Part shown: positions 41,008-49,495 of the stretch, in pieces
How positions within the stretch are numbered: the first letter of the stretch is position 1
Layout: each line of letters opens with the position of its first letter
DNA from: Candidatus Dactylopiibacterium sp.
GTDB taxonomy: Bacteria > Pseudomonadota > Gammaproteobacteria > Burkholderiales > Rhodocyclaceae
NCBI GenBank assembly: GCA_031119555.1
Contig: JAVHXQ010000002.1
Coordinates: 60,072 to 124,071 of the forward strand
DNA: 64,000 bases
Direction: 5' to 3'
Notes under the pieces: generated by a model
What the model was told of the DNA's origin: nothing
Databases searched by the model: none
What the model saw: only the letters and a program-made list of their open reading frames with translations
Made by a program: the position numbers and the translations under genes

Positions 41008-42482
41008 GCGCGCGCCTCATCAGCTTCGCGCATGCGCGCGAGTACGGCCTGTTCGACACGGCGCCCGACGAGACGGGCCGCCGCCTCGTGTGCTTCCGCG
41101 AAGGCGGCGACTTCGCCATGCTGGCCGAGCTGCAGCGCAACGCGGGTGGCGCGCTCGACCTCGAAGTGCTCGCCCCGGCGGCGTTCCAGCAGCGTCTTGC
41201 CGAAGCCTTCAACGAAGGCAGCGGACATGCCTCGCGCATGGCCGAGGACATCGCCGGCTCGGTCGACCTCTCCAGCCTGCTCGAGGAAATGCCCGAGGCG
41301 CAGGATCTGCTCGAAGCAGAAGAGAATGCGCCCGTCATCCGCCTCATCAATGCCCTGCTGACCGAAGCGCTGCGCGAAGGCGCGTCCGACATCCACTTCG
41401 AGCTGTTCGAAACGCGCGCCACGGTGCGCTTCCGCATCGACGGCAGCCTGCGCGACGTGATCGAGCCGCAGCGCGGCCTGCATGCCGCGATCGTCTCGCG
41501 CATCAAGATCATGGGCGGGCTGGACATCGCCGAGAAGCGCCTGCCGCAGGACGGCCGCATCACGCTGAGGCTCGCCGGCCGGCCCGTGGATGTGCGCGTA
41601 TCCACGCTGCCCACCGCGCACGGCGAGCGCGTGGTGCTGCGGCTGCTCGACAAATCCGCCAACCGGCTCGACCTCGACAGCCTCGGCATGCCGCCCGACA
41701 CGCTCGCGCGCATGCTGGGCCTGCTCGCCCAGCCGCACGGCATCCTGCTCGTGACGGGCCCCACCGGCTCCGGCAAGACCACCACGCTGTACGCCGCGCT
41801 CGCGCAGATGGATGCGCGCGAACTCAACATCATGACCGTCGAGGACCCGATCGAGTACGAACTCGACGGCATCGGCCAGACGCAGATCAACTCACGCATC
41901 GAGATGAGCTTCGCGCGCGCGCTGCGCGCGATCCTGCGGCAAGACCCGGACGTGATCCTGATCGGCGAGATCCGCGACCTCGAAACCGCCCAGATCGCGG
42001 TGCAGGCCTCCCTGACGGGCCACCTCGTGCTCGCCACGCTGCACACCAACGACGCGCCGAGCGCCATGACGCGCCTCATCGACATGGGCGTGGAGCCTTT
42101 CCTGCTCGCCTCGTCGAGCATCGGCGTGCTGGCCCAGCGCCTCGTGCGGCGGCTCTGCCCCGCCTGCCGCGCGCCTTATCTGCCCGACGCCGCCGAGCAG
42201 GCGCTGCTGGGCGTCGGCCCCGATCACACGCTCTATCGCGCCTGCGGCTGCCCCGCCTGCGCGCAAAGCGGCTACAGGGGCCGTGGCGGCATCTACGAAC
42301 TCATGGTCTTCGACGAGAACACGCGCAGCCTGATCCACGACGGCGCCAACGAGCAGGTGCTGCGCACCCACGCGGCCGAACGCGGCATGCTGAGCCTGCG
42401 CGAGGATGGCTACCAGCGCGTGCGCGCGGGCGTCACCTCGCTCGAGGAGATCCTGCGCGTCACGCGCAGCGACGACGACTGA
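41004..42482 (+). CDS. gspE: Type II secretion ATPase GspE
   Basis: The 492-residue ATPase has an N-terminal domain, Walker A (GPTGSGKTTTLYA, near residue 252), the Asp box, Walker B-like DVILIGEIRDLETAQIAVQA, the His box, and a zinc-binding loop with two CxxC pairs (LCPACRAPY and CGCPACAQ). It powers pseudopilus assembly through GspL and GspF. It overlaps gspD and is the last gsp gene. An intrinsic terminator follows. Confidence 0.96.
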   Translation: MSARLISFAHAREYGLFDTAPDETGRRLVCFREGGDFAMLAELQRNAGGALDLEVLAPAAFQQRLAEAFNEGSGHASRMAEDIAGSVDLSSLLEEMPEAQDLLEAEENAPVIRLINALLTEALREGASDIHFELFETRATVRFRIDGSLRDVIEPQRGLHAAIVSRIKIMGGLDIAEKRLPQDGRITLRLAGRPVDVRVSTLPTAHGERVVLRLLDKSANRLDLDSLGMPPDTLARMLGLLAQPHGILLVTGPTGSGKTTTLYAALAQMDARELNIMTVEDPIEYELDGIGQTQINSRIEMSFARALRAILRQDPDVILIGEIRDLETAQIAVQASLTGHLVLATLHTNDAPSAMTRLIDMGVEPFLLASSSIGVLAQRLVRRLCPACRAPYLPDAAEQALLGVGPDHTLYRACGCPACAQSGYRGRGGIYELMVFDENTRSLIHDGANEQVLRTHAAERGMLSLREDGYQRVRAGVTSLEEILRVTRSDDD

Positions 42483-42507
42483 GGCGCGCGCGCTCCACTC
42501 CCCTCCC

Positions 42508-42530
42508 AAGCCGGCACCTGCCGGCTTTTT
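42508..42530 (+). terminator. Rho-independent terminator after gspE
   Basis: AAGCCGGC and GCCGGCTT form an eight-bp stem with loop ACCT, followed by a run of five T. It ends the gsp operon. Confidence 0.92.
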
Positions 42531-42723
42531 CATGCGCGCGCGCAGCCGCCCGCTCTCCTTGCGCTGCGATCCCCCGCGCCGCGACGGTGGCGAACCCCGG
42601 CCCGGGCGCCCGGGCGCGGCGCACAGGCGGCTTCGCACGATCGGGGGTGGCGGGGCCTGCCCGGCGGGCAGCGACGCGCGCCGAGGAACTGGCCGGACAC
42701 GGCCGGCCCGCACGCCCGCCGCG

Positions 42724-42790
42724 CACGGCACGGCACGCAGGGCACGCAGGGCACGCAGGGCACGGCACGGCACGGCACGGCACGGCACGG
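42724..42790 (+). repeat. Composite tandem repeat (CACGG and CACGCAGGG units)
   Basis: Two CACGG units (42724–42733) are followed by three exact CACGCAGGG units (42734–42760) and six exact CACGG units (42761–42790). The array lies in the spacer of about 430 bp between the convergent gsp and oligopeptide-transporter operons, where no gene was found. CACGCAGGG looks like CACGG with a four-base insertion, so one unit may derive from the other. Confidence 0.93.
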
Positions 42791-42865
42791 CAGGATGCCG
42801 CACTGGCAGCGCCCCGGCGGCGTCCCCTGGCGCACGAGGCAGCGCCGGTTTCGCACCCCCCAAAC

Positions 42866-42891
42866 AAAAACGCCACCCGAAGGTGGCGTTC
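42866..42891 (-). terminator. Rho-independent terminator of the oligopeptide ABC operon
   Basis: Read on the minus strand, ACGCCACC, loop TTC, then GGGTGGCGT and a T-run form a strong terminator about 20 bp after the last gene of the operon. The mirror sequence also gives a weaker T-rich end on the plus strand. Confidence 0.88.
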
Positions 42892-42911
42892 TTGCTTGCA
42901 GCGGGCAGCGA

Positions 42912-44660
42912 TCAGGAACCGGACAGCTGGATGCCTTCAGCAGCGGCATCGTAGCGGTGACGATTCACGATGCGCTTGTCGCGCGGGTGCGTACCCGGCA
43001 CGGCCGAGATCAGCGCCTTGGTGTAGGGGTGATCCGGGTTCGAGCAGATCTTCTCCGCCGGCCCGTGTTCCACCACCTGACCCTTGTACATCACGGCCAC
43101 GCGGTCGCAGAAGTAACGGATCACGCCGATATCGTGCGAGACGAGGATGAACGAGAGGTTCAGCGTGTCTTGCAGGTCGAGCAGCAGATCCAGCACTTGC
43201 GAGCGCAGCGTCACGTCCAGCGCCGAAGTGGCTTCGTCGGCGATGATGAGACGCGGGTTCAGGGCCAGCGCGCGGGCGATACCGATACGCTGACGCTGAC
43301 CGCCCGAGAAGGCGTGCGGGTAGCGCTCCATCGCGCCGGCCGGCATGCCGACCATGGCGAGCAGCTCTTCGACGCGCTTGCGCAGGGCTTCACCCGTGTG
43401 GGTGCCGGCCACGAGCAGCGGCTCGCCGACGATCTGGCCGATGGTCATGCGGGGGTTCAGCGAGGCGAACGGATCCTGGAACACCATGCGGATTTCGCGG
43501 TGGACCTGGCGCAGCTCGTGCGTGCCGGCCTTGGCGAGGTCGGCGATGCGACCGTCGGCCATGCGGAACAGCACTTCACCGCCCGAGCAGGACAGCACGC
43601 GGATCACGCAGTTGCCCAGGGTGGTCTTGCCGGAACCGGATTCGCCCACGATGCCGAGGTTCTCGCCTTCGAACACGTCCAGCGAGACGTTGTCGAGTGC
43701 CTTGAACGGGGGGTTCTTCCGGCCCATGAAGCCCGAGCGTGCCGGATAGATCTTGGACACGTTGCGGATTTCCATGAGCTTCTTGTCCGTCACACGCGAA
43801 CCACGCGCGGCGCGGGCCGAGGTTTCCAGCTTGCGCACGGAATCGATCAGCTGCAGCGTGTAGGGGTTCTGTGCTTCGTAGAAGATCTGCTCGGCGGAAC
43901 CGAATTCCAGCATCTTGCCGTTCTGCATCACGCCGATTTCGTCGGCGATCTCGGCCACCACGCCCATGTCGTGCGTGATGAACAGCACGGCCATGCCGTA
44001 GGAGGTCTGCAGTTCCTTGATCAGCGACAGGATCTCGGCCTGCGTGGTCACGTCCAGCGCGGTCGTCGGCTCGTCGGCGATCAGGATCTTCGGGTTGCAG
44101 GCGAGCGACATGGCGATCATCGCGCGCTGACGCATACCGCCCGAGTACTCGAAGGTGTACTTGTCGATGGCGACCTGCGGGTTCGGGATCTCGACGCGGC
44201 GCAGCAGCTCGATGGCGCGGGCGCGGGCTTCGGCCTCATCCACGTTCTGGTGCAGCAGGATGGTCTCGCAGATCTGGTTGCCGATCGTGTGGATAGGCGA
44301 CAGCGAGGTCATCGGCTCCTGGAAGATCATGGAGATTTCGTGGCCGCGGATCGAACGGATCTCGGCGCTGCGCTCATGGATCGCGGCCAGGTTCTGGCCC
44401 TTGGGATCCTTGCCGTAGTACCAGATCTCACCGCCCTGGATCTTGCCGGGAGGATCGACGATCTGCAGGATCGAACGCGCCGTCACCGACTTGCCCGAAC
44501 CGGATTCGCCCACGATGCACAGCGTCTTGCCGCGCATCATCTTGAAGCTGATGTCATCGACCGCCTTGACGGCCTTCTCGCCCGTACCGAAGTAGGTGCG
44601 AAGGTTCCTGACGTCGAGGATCACGTCACCCGACGAAGCTTTGTTTTCAGTATTCACGGT
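42912..44660 (-). CDS. Oligopeptide-type ABC importer, fused double ATPase
   Basis: This 582-residue protein contains two complete ABC ATPase domains (about residues 10–265 and 305–565). Each has Walker A (GESGSGKS; GESGSGKTT), a signature (EYSGGMRQRAMIAM; AFSGGQRQRIGIAR) and Walker B (ILIADEPTTALDV; LIIADEATSALDV), plus the oligopeptide-transporter C-terminal motif (NPDHPYTKALISAVPG). It corresponds to DppD and DppF joined in one chain, as in YejF- or GsiA-type importers. A GTG at 44660 after GGGTGG was chosen as start, giving a 19-bp gap to the permease gene; an ATG at 44708 would overlap that gene. Confidence 0.92.
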   Translation of the reverse strand, partial: TVNTENKASSGDVILDVRNLRTYFGTGEKAVKAVDDISFKMMRGKTLCIVGESGSGKSVTARSILQIVDPPGKIQGGEIWYYGKDPKGQNLAAIHERSAEIRSIRGHEISMIFQEPMTSLSPIHTIGNQICETILLHQNVDEAEARARAIELLRRVEIPNPQVAIDKYTFEYSGGMRQRAMIAMSLACNPKILIADEPTTALDVTTQAEILSLIKELQTSYGMAVLFITHDMGVVAEIADEIGVMQNGKMLEFGSAEQIFYEAQNPYTLQLIDSVRKLETSARAARGSRVTDKKLMEIRNVSKIYPARSGFMGRKNPPFKALDNVSLDVFEGENLGIVGESGSGKTTLGNCVIRVLSCSGGEVLFRMADGRIADLAKAGTHELRQVHREIRMVFQDPFASLNPRMTIGQIVGEPLLVAGTHTGEALRKRVEELLAMVGMPAGAMERYPHAFSGGQRQRIGIARALALNPRLIIADEATSALDVTLRSQVLDLLLDLQDTLNLSFILVSHDIGVIRYFCDRVAVMYKGQVVEHGPAEKICSNPDHPYTKALISAVPGTHPRDKRIVNRHRYDAAAEGIQLSGS

Positions 44661-44679
44661 AAAACCACCCAATCCTGAA

Positions 44680-45843
44680 TTAATGCGAGTACGGGTCAGC
44701 CGCGTCACGCAGGCCGTCGCCGAAGAAGTTCATGGCCAGCACGGCGAGCACGGTGGCGACACCGGGCATGAAGAGCCAGGGCGCGTTCGAGATCACGGAG
44801 ATCTTCTGCGCATCCTTGAGCAGCACGCCCCAGCTGATTGCCGGCGGTTGCAGACCCAGGCCAAGGAAGGACAGCGTGGTTTCCGCCAGGATCATCGACG
44901 GAATCGCGAGCGTCACCGCGGCGATCACGTGCGAAGCCATGGAGGGCAGCATGTGACGGAAGATCACACGGCCTTCGGAACAGCCGTCGAGCTTGGCGGC
45001 GATCACGAACACTTCACCACGCATGGCGAGGAACTTGCCGCGCACGACCCGTGCGAGGTGGGTCCAGCCGATCAGCGAGATGATCACCGTCACCGAGATG
45101 TACACCAGGTGGGGCGGCCAGTTGCGCGGCATGGCGGAAGCGAGTGCCAGCCAGATCGGGATCGTCGGCAGCGACAGGATGAATTCCACGACGCGCTGGA
45201 TGCTCCAGTCGATCTTGCCGCCGTAGTAGCCCGAGATGCCGCCCAGGATGATGCCCAGGAAGGTCGACAGCACCACGCCGATCAGACCCATGGAGAGCGT
45301 GAAACGCGCGCCATAGATCACGCGGGAGAGCATGTCGCGGCCCAGCGAGTCGGAGCCCAGCAGATAGATCTTGTGGCTCTTGTCAGCCGGCCCGAACAGG
45401 TGGATGTTGGTCGGGATCAGACCCAGCATCTTGTACTCGAAGCCTTCGGTGAAGAAGTTCAGGTACGTGCGCTCCTCGGTCTCGGCGTAGATCGCGCGCA
45501 GGGTGTCCGGATCGCGCGTCAGTTCGAACTTCTTGACGTAGGGCTTGATGCCTTCGAAACGCACCATCTGCGGCGGCTGGTAGGTCGTCATCGAGCTCGG
45601 GTCTTCCGGGTTGAACGGGGACAGGAACTCGGCAAAGACGGCCACGACGTAGAGGATCACGACGAGCCACATGCTCCAGAAGGCCACGCGGTGCTTCTTG
45701 AAGCGCGCCCACATGAGCTGCCATTGCGAGGCGTACTCGATACCGCCACGCAGGTTCGCCATATTGACCGTCGGGGACGCAGCGTCCGCCGGTGCGGCGG
45801 CAGGGGTAGCAGCCGCCGTTGCTTGTTTGTTTTCTGCGCTCAT
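44680..45843 (-). CDS. Oligopeptide-type ABC importer, DppC/OppC-like permease
   Basis: The 387-residue permease has an N-terminal Ala/Thr-rich tail, a first helix (SMWLVVILYVVAVFAEFLSP), a periplasmic insert of about 90 residues, and the DppC-type core with LLGSDSLGRDMLSRVIYGAR and the ATPase-coupling loop (GWTHLARVVRGKFLAMRGEV, with the AKLDGCSEGRVIFRHMLP stretch). The long insert resembles YejE-like subunits. Its ATG overlaps the stop of the preceding permease by one base. Confidence 0.93.
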   Translation of the reverse strand: MSAENKQATAAATPAAAPADAASPTVNMANLRGGIEYASQWQLMWARFKKHRVAFWSMWLVVILYVVAVFAEFLSPFNPEDPSSMTTYQPPQMVRFEGIKPYVKKFELTRDPDTLRAIYAETEERTYLNFFTEGFEYKMLGLIPTNIHLFGPADKSHKIYLLGSDSLGRDMLSRVIYGARFTLSMGLIGVVLSTFLGIILGGISGYYGGKIDWSIQRVVEFILSLPTIPIWLALASAMPRNWPPHLVYISVTVIISLIGWTHLARVVRGKFLAMRGEVFVIAAKLDGCSEGRVIFRHMLPSMASHVIAAVTLAIPSMILAETTLSFLGLGLQPPAISWGVLLKDAQKISVISNAPWLFMPGVATVLAVLAMNFFGDGLRDAADPYSH

Positions 45844-46829
45844 TACTGTTCCAGCCTAATACGCGGATCGAGGATGACGAGGAGGATGTCGGACAGCAGC
45901 GTACCCACCACGGTCAGCAGACACACCACCAGCAGGATGGTGCCGGACAGGTAGATATCCTGGGACATCAGGGACTGGTACAGCATCGGGCCGACGGTTT
46001 GCAGGTTCAGCACGATCGAGGTGATCACGGCACCCGACACCAGGCTCGGCAGGATCCAGCCGATCGAGGAAACGAACGGGTTCAGCGCGATGCGCACCGG
46101 ATATTTGATCAGCAGCTTGGTTTCGGTCAGGCCCTTGGAACGGGCGGTCACCACGTAAGGCATGTACAGCTGGTCGATCAGGTTGGCGCGCAGGATGCGG
46201 ATCAGGCCGGCGGCGGAGGAAGCGCCCATGATGATCATCGGGATGATCAGGTGCTTCGCCAGGTCATACACACGACCCCAGGACCACGGCGCGTTCTCGT
46301 ATTCGCTCGAGAAGAGGCCGGTCACGTCCAGGTGGAAGTACTTGGAAGCCAGGAACATCAGCACCAGGGCCAGCAGGAAGTTGGGCACTGCGAGGCCGAT
46401 GAAGCCGACGAAGGTGAAGAAGTAGTCACCGAAGGAGTAGCGGCGCACGGCGGAGTAGATGCCGATGGGCAGCGACAGAACCCAGGTGAAGAGCATGGCG
46501 GAAATCGACAGCACCAGCGTCAGGCCGATGCGCTCGCCCACCAGTTCGGAAACGGGGGACTGCCATTCGAAGGAGTAACCGAAGTCACCCTTGAGGATGC
46601 CGGCGATCCAGTGGAAGTACTGGACCAGCAGCGGGTCGTTGAGGCCGAAGCGGTTGCGCAGTTCGACCATCTGTTCGGCGGAAAGGGTTTCGCCGGAAGA
46701 CGCAACCATTGCCGCGTAGCTATCGACAAAGTCGCCCGGAGGCAACTGAATCAGGATGAAGACTGTCAGCGACACCATGAACATGAATGGAATCGCCGAG
46801 AGCAGGCGTTTGAATATGTAGTTAAGCAC
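45843..46829 (-). CDS. Oligopeptide-type ABC importer, DppB/OppB-like permease
   Basis: The 328-residue permease starts MLNYIFKRLLSAIPFMFMVS, the DppB pattern. It continues with ELRNRFGLNDPLLVQYFHWI and GDFGYSFEWQSPV, then five more helices and the coupling loop (LIRILRANLIDQLYMPYVVT, ARSKGLTETKLLIKYPVRIA). It forms the channel with the DppC-like subunit. It is separated from the binding-protein gene by 94 bp holding a strong hairpin. Confidence 0.94.
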   Translation of the reverse strand: MLNYIFKRLLSAIPFMFMVSLTVFILIQLPPGDFVDSYAAMVASSGETLSAEQMVELRNRFGLNDPLLVQYFHWIAGILKGDFGYSFEWQSPVSELVGERIGLTLVLSISAMLFTWVLSLPIGIYSAVRRYSFGDYFFTFVGFIGLAVPNFLLALVLMFLASKYFHLDVTGLFSSEYENAPWSWGRVYDLAKHLIIPMIIMGASSAAGLIRILRANLIDQLYMPYVVTARSKGLTETKLLIKYPVRIALNPFVSSIGWILPSLVSGAVITSIVLNLQTVGPMLYQSLMSQDIYLSGTILLVVCLLTVVGTLLSDILLVILDPRIRLEQ

Positions 46830-46867
46830 GGCTTGACTCTCTAACGTAACCTCGACAAGGGGGGGGA

Positions 46868-46893
46868 TGCCTGGAGGCAGAAGCCTCCAGGCA
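46868..46893 (-). promoter_or_regulatory. Strong stem-loop between the binding-protein and permease genes
   Basis: TGCCTGGAGGC and GCCTCCAGGCA form a perfect 11-bp stem with a four-base loop. On the minus strand it follows the binding-protein stop by about 30 bases and is followed by eight C rather than T. Such intercistronic hairpins commonly stabilise the upstream part of the message, giving more binding protein than permease. Confidence 0.75.
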
Positions 46894-46923
46894 AAGGGAC
46901 TGCAGGACTACTGAACTACGGAA

Positions 46924-48834
46924 TTACTTCGTGAAGGCCCACTGTTGAACCAGCGACGGTCCGGGGGTCGGCCACGTCCAGCCGTCAGGCATCACGGCGG
47001 GAACGTTGATCAGCTTGGCGTTGCGGATACCCGTGTTGGGTGCCGGAGCAACCACGCCGATGACTTCGAACTCGTTGGCGGCTTCAGCCAGGATCTGCTT
47101 GAACAGATCGTCGGCTTCGGCGGGCGTCTTCGCGACTTGCCACTTGTCGAAGAGGTCCAGACGCTTCTGCATGCTGGGCGAGGGCTTCTCGCCTTGCTTG
47201 CCGTCGGTCAGGTAGTAACGGGTCCAGAGCAGGCTCATGCGCGACTCTTGCGGGTGGATGGCCAGCCAGGGACGCGGGTTGAACGTCGGATCCAGACCGC
47301 CCGAGAACACGTCCAGCGAGATGTCGTACTGGTTGGTGTTGGCGCGATCGTAGAACAGCGAACGCTCGGACGAGTTGATCACCAGTTCCAGACCGACCTT
47401 CGCCAGGTGCTTGCGCAGCAGCTCAGCCGATTGCATCAGCGACGAGTTGGAGATCATGACGATCATGCCCATCGAGACGCGGCCACCGTCCGGGTAGGAA
47501 CGGAAACCGTCGGCACCCTTCTTCAGACCGAGCTTGTCGAGCAGTTCGTTCGACTTCTTCAGATCCAGGTTCAGGTACTGGGTCGCCAGCTTCTCGTTGT
47601 AGAACTTGGAACCCTTCTGCGGGCCGGATTGCCACGGTTGAGCCTGACCCAGGAAGACGATGTCGTTGATTTCCTTGCGGTCGACAGCCAGCGACATGGC
47701 TTCACGGAACTCGTGCGAGCGCATCAGCTTCTGCAGCTTGGCGTTCTGGGTCGAGTGGTTCAGCCACAGGCCGACCTGGTTGGCGTTGATACCCTTGGAC
47801 TGGACGAGCTTGTACTTGCCCTTGGCCTGGTTCTCGGCCAGCACCGGACGGTTCTGGATGGCGGAGATGTGACGGACCTGGAAGTCCAGCTGACCATTGA
47901 TGGCGGCCAGGAGGATGGTTTCCACTTCCGAGATCAGCTGGAACTGGACGCGGTCGATATAGGGCAGCTGGTTGCCCTTGTCATCGACTTGCCAGAAGTA
48001 CGGGTTGCGCTCAAGCACCACCTTGGTCGCGGAACCGGAATACGGATCCTTGATGACCCACGGATCCATCACCGGACGGTTCGGGTTGGACCAGCGGGCG
48101 GGGATTTCGATGTCGCCACAGTTGTTGCGCAGCAGTTGAGCCCAGTCCTTGACGTTGGCGGCCTTGACCTTGGCATCCAGCTCGTCCTTCTTGGCGAAGG
48201 AGGCGTGGAACTGCGAGCAGTACTTCTTCTGGTACATGGTCGGGTATTGCGCGACCGGCGTAGCCAGCTTCTCGAGGAAGGGCAGGTACGGCTTGGCGAA
48301 CTTGAACACGACGGTGTAGTCGTCGGTCTTGGTGACCTTGACGGCTTCGCCGCCGGGCTGGAAGTCGGCCGGCATGGCGTTCAGGAACGTCTTGTTGGCC
48401 AGCACGTCGTTCATCGAGAACAGGATGTCGTCAGCCGTGAAGGGCGAGCCATCCGACCACTTCGCGCCCTTGATCAGGTGGAAGGTGTAGGTCGTGGCGT
48501 CCGGGCTGATGTCCCAGCTGGTGGCCAGGTTGGGCTCGATGCTGTTCAGGCTGTCGCGCGACCAGCGCACCAGCGACTGGTTGCCGATCACACGCAGGAT
48601 CGCGTTGTGGTCGTTGTTGGAACGCATGGCGGTGCGCAGGGTGCCGCCGTACTGGCCGGTACGCTCAAGCGGCTTGATGACCAGGGGCTTCTCGGGCAAA
48701 CGCTGATCTACGGGCGGCAGAGCCTTGTTGTTCGCCAGCATCGGAGCCTGTTGAAAGGCAGATGCCAGCGAAGGCGCGGCTGCTACGGCTGCTGCTGCAA
48801 CAGCTACCGCGAAACGAGAGGGAACAAACCTCAT
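46924..48834 (-). CDS. Oligopeptide-type ABC importer, substrate-binding protein (family 5)
   Basis: The 636-residue protein has a signal peptide (VAAAAVAAAPSLASA, then FQQAP) and the family 5 fold. Landmarks include NLATSWDISPDATTYTFHLI, KWSDGSPFTADDILFSMNDV, and the C-terminal ANEFEVIGVVAPAPNTGIRN. It is larger than typical DppA/OppA (about 535 residues), nearer YejA size. AGGAGG lies five bases before the ATG at 48834; the GTG at 48837 is less likely. It is the first gene of its operon. Composition is visibly less GC-biased than neighbours, as in highly expressed genes. An orphan paralogue of identical length is at 61841–63751. Confidence 0.93.
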   Translation of the reverse strand: MRFVPSRFAVAVAAAAVAAAPSLASAFQQAPMLANNKALPPVDQRLPEKPLVIKPLERTGQYGGTLRTAMRSNNDHNAILRVIGNQSLVRWSRDSLNSIEPNLATSWDISPDATTYTFHLIKGAKWSDGSPFTADDILFSMNDVLANKTFLNAMPADFQPGGEAVKVTKTDDYTVVFKFAKPYLPFLEKLATPVAQYPTMYQKKYCSQFHASFAKKDELDAKVKAANVKDWAQLLRNNCGDIEIPARWSNPNRPVMDPWVIKDPYSGSATKVVLERNPYFWQVDDKGNQLPYIDRVQFQLISEVETILLAAINGQLDFQVRHISAIQNRPVLAENQAKGKYKLVQSKGINANQVGLWLNHSTQNAKLQKLMRSHEFREAMSLAVDRKEINDIVFLGQAQPWQSGPQKGSKFYNEKLATQYLNLDLKKSNELLDKLGLKKGADGFRSYPDGGRVSMGMIVMISNSSLMQSAELLRKHLAKVGLELVINSSERSLFYDRANTNQYDISLDVFSGGLDPTFNPRPWLAIHPQESRMSLLWTRYYLTDGKQGEKPSPSMQKRLDLFDKWQVAKTPAEADDLFKQILAEAANEFEVIGVVAPAPNTGIRNAKLINVPAVMPDGWTWPTPGPSLVQQWAFTK

Positions 48835-48904
48835 CACGTCCTCCTAATTGAAATTACCGGTTCCACATGACCACGAGCAGCACCCGGAAACACTGCGCGC
48901 ACTT

Positions 48905-48960
48905 AGTATAAGCACAAACCCCAATTAATCCCATCATCAAGCATCCTTATCCATAAGGAT
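48905..48960 (-). promoter_or_regulatory. Candidate promoter (-10) and palindromic operator of the oligopeptide ABC operon
   Basis: On the minus strand TATACT (48905–48910) is a good -10 element about 70 bp before the binding-protein ATG. A near-perfect palindrome, ATCCTTAT-CC-ATAAGGAT (48943–48960), lies about 33–50 bp upstream of it, where an activator or repressor would bind. No clear -35 was found, fitting a regulated promoter. An A/T run flanks the palindrome. Confidence 0.5.
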
Positions 48961-49495
48961 AAAAAAACACAACGTCGGTCCGGACCTTGAACTGAAGAAC
49001 GATGACCGGTGACGTTGACGGATGCGCGAGATACGACTTCTGGCTTGCGACGACCGAACCTTAGTCCTGCCCGGGAGGGTTGAATTTGTGCCAAATCAAT
49101 TCTGACACAAAAGATTAGGGGTTAACCCGAGATCTTTTGCGGACACGCCGAATCCATGGAATGCCGCACTGCAGCGAGGTTTCGGCCCATCCGACCACAA
49201 GCCGCCGGTCGCAAGCTGAGGCGCAGCCTAGGGTTTGCGCCAGTTCCCATGCAAGCGGGATTGAAGTGGCTCAAACCCCGCCATTCCCGCCCGAAAACGG
49301 ACGGCCGCGCGCCCCCAAAGCCGGCACGGGCACGCTTTCACCCCCTGCGCGGCGTGCCACTCGTCACCCCCGGACGCCCCTCAATCAATTTGTGTCGCTG
49401 TTGCAAGAATGTGACACCCCGGCGCCTGCTTCGCGGTCGGGCAAACAGCCTCCTCACGGCCAAGCGCCGGGTCACCGCGGGGTAGAATCCGCGCC
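48961..49495 (+). other. Intergenic region upstream of dnaE
   Basis: About 535 bp without a convincing gene. It holds a 30-bp imperfect dyad (49109–49138): AAAAGAT and ATCTTTT arms, three mismatches, and a central GGGTTAACCC palindrome. AATTTGTG occurs twice (49083–49090 and 49387–49394), each followed within about 25 bp by GACAC, giving loose GTG/CAC dyads. TAGAAT at 49483–49488 is a -10-like element just before dnaE. The frames open through the region look like chance. Confidence 0.5.

Noticed and set aside
42724..42790. CRISPR array
   Set aside because: Units of 5 and 9 bp follow each other directly without unique spacers, and no cas genes are present.
42512..42895. Protein-coding gene in the gsp/ABC spacer
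   Set aside because: Frames through the tandem repeats give Arg/Ala/Cys-rich translations on both strands; two terminators bound the region.
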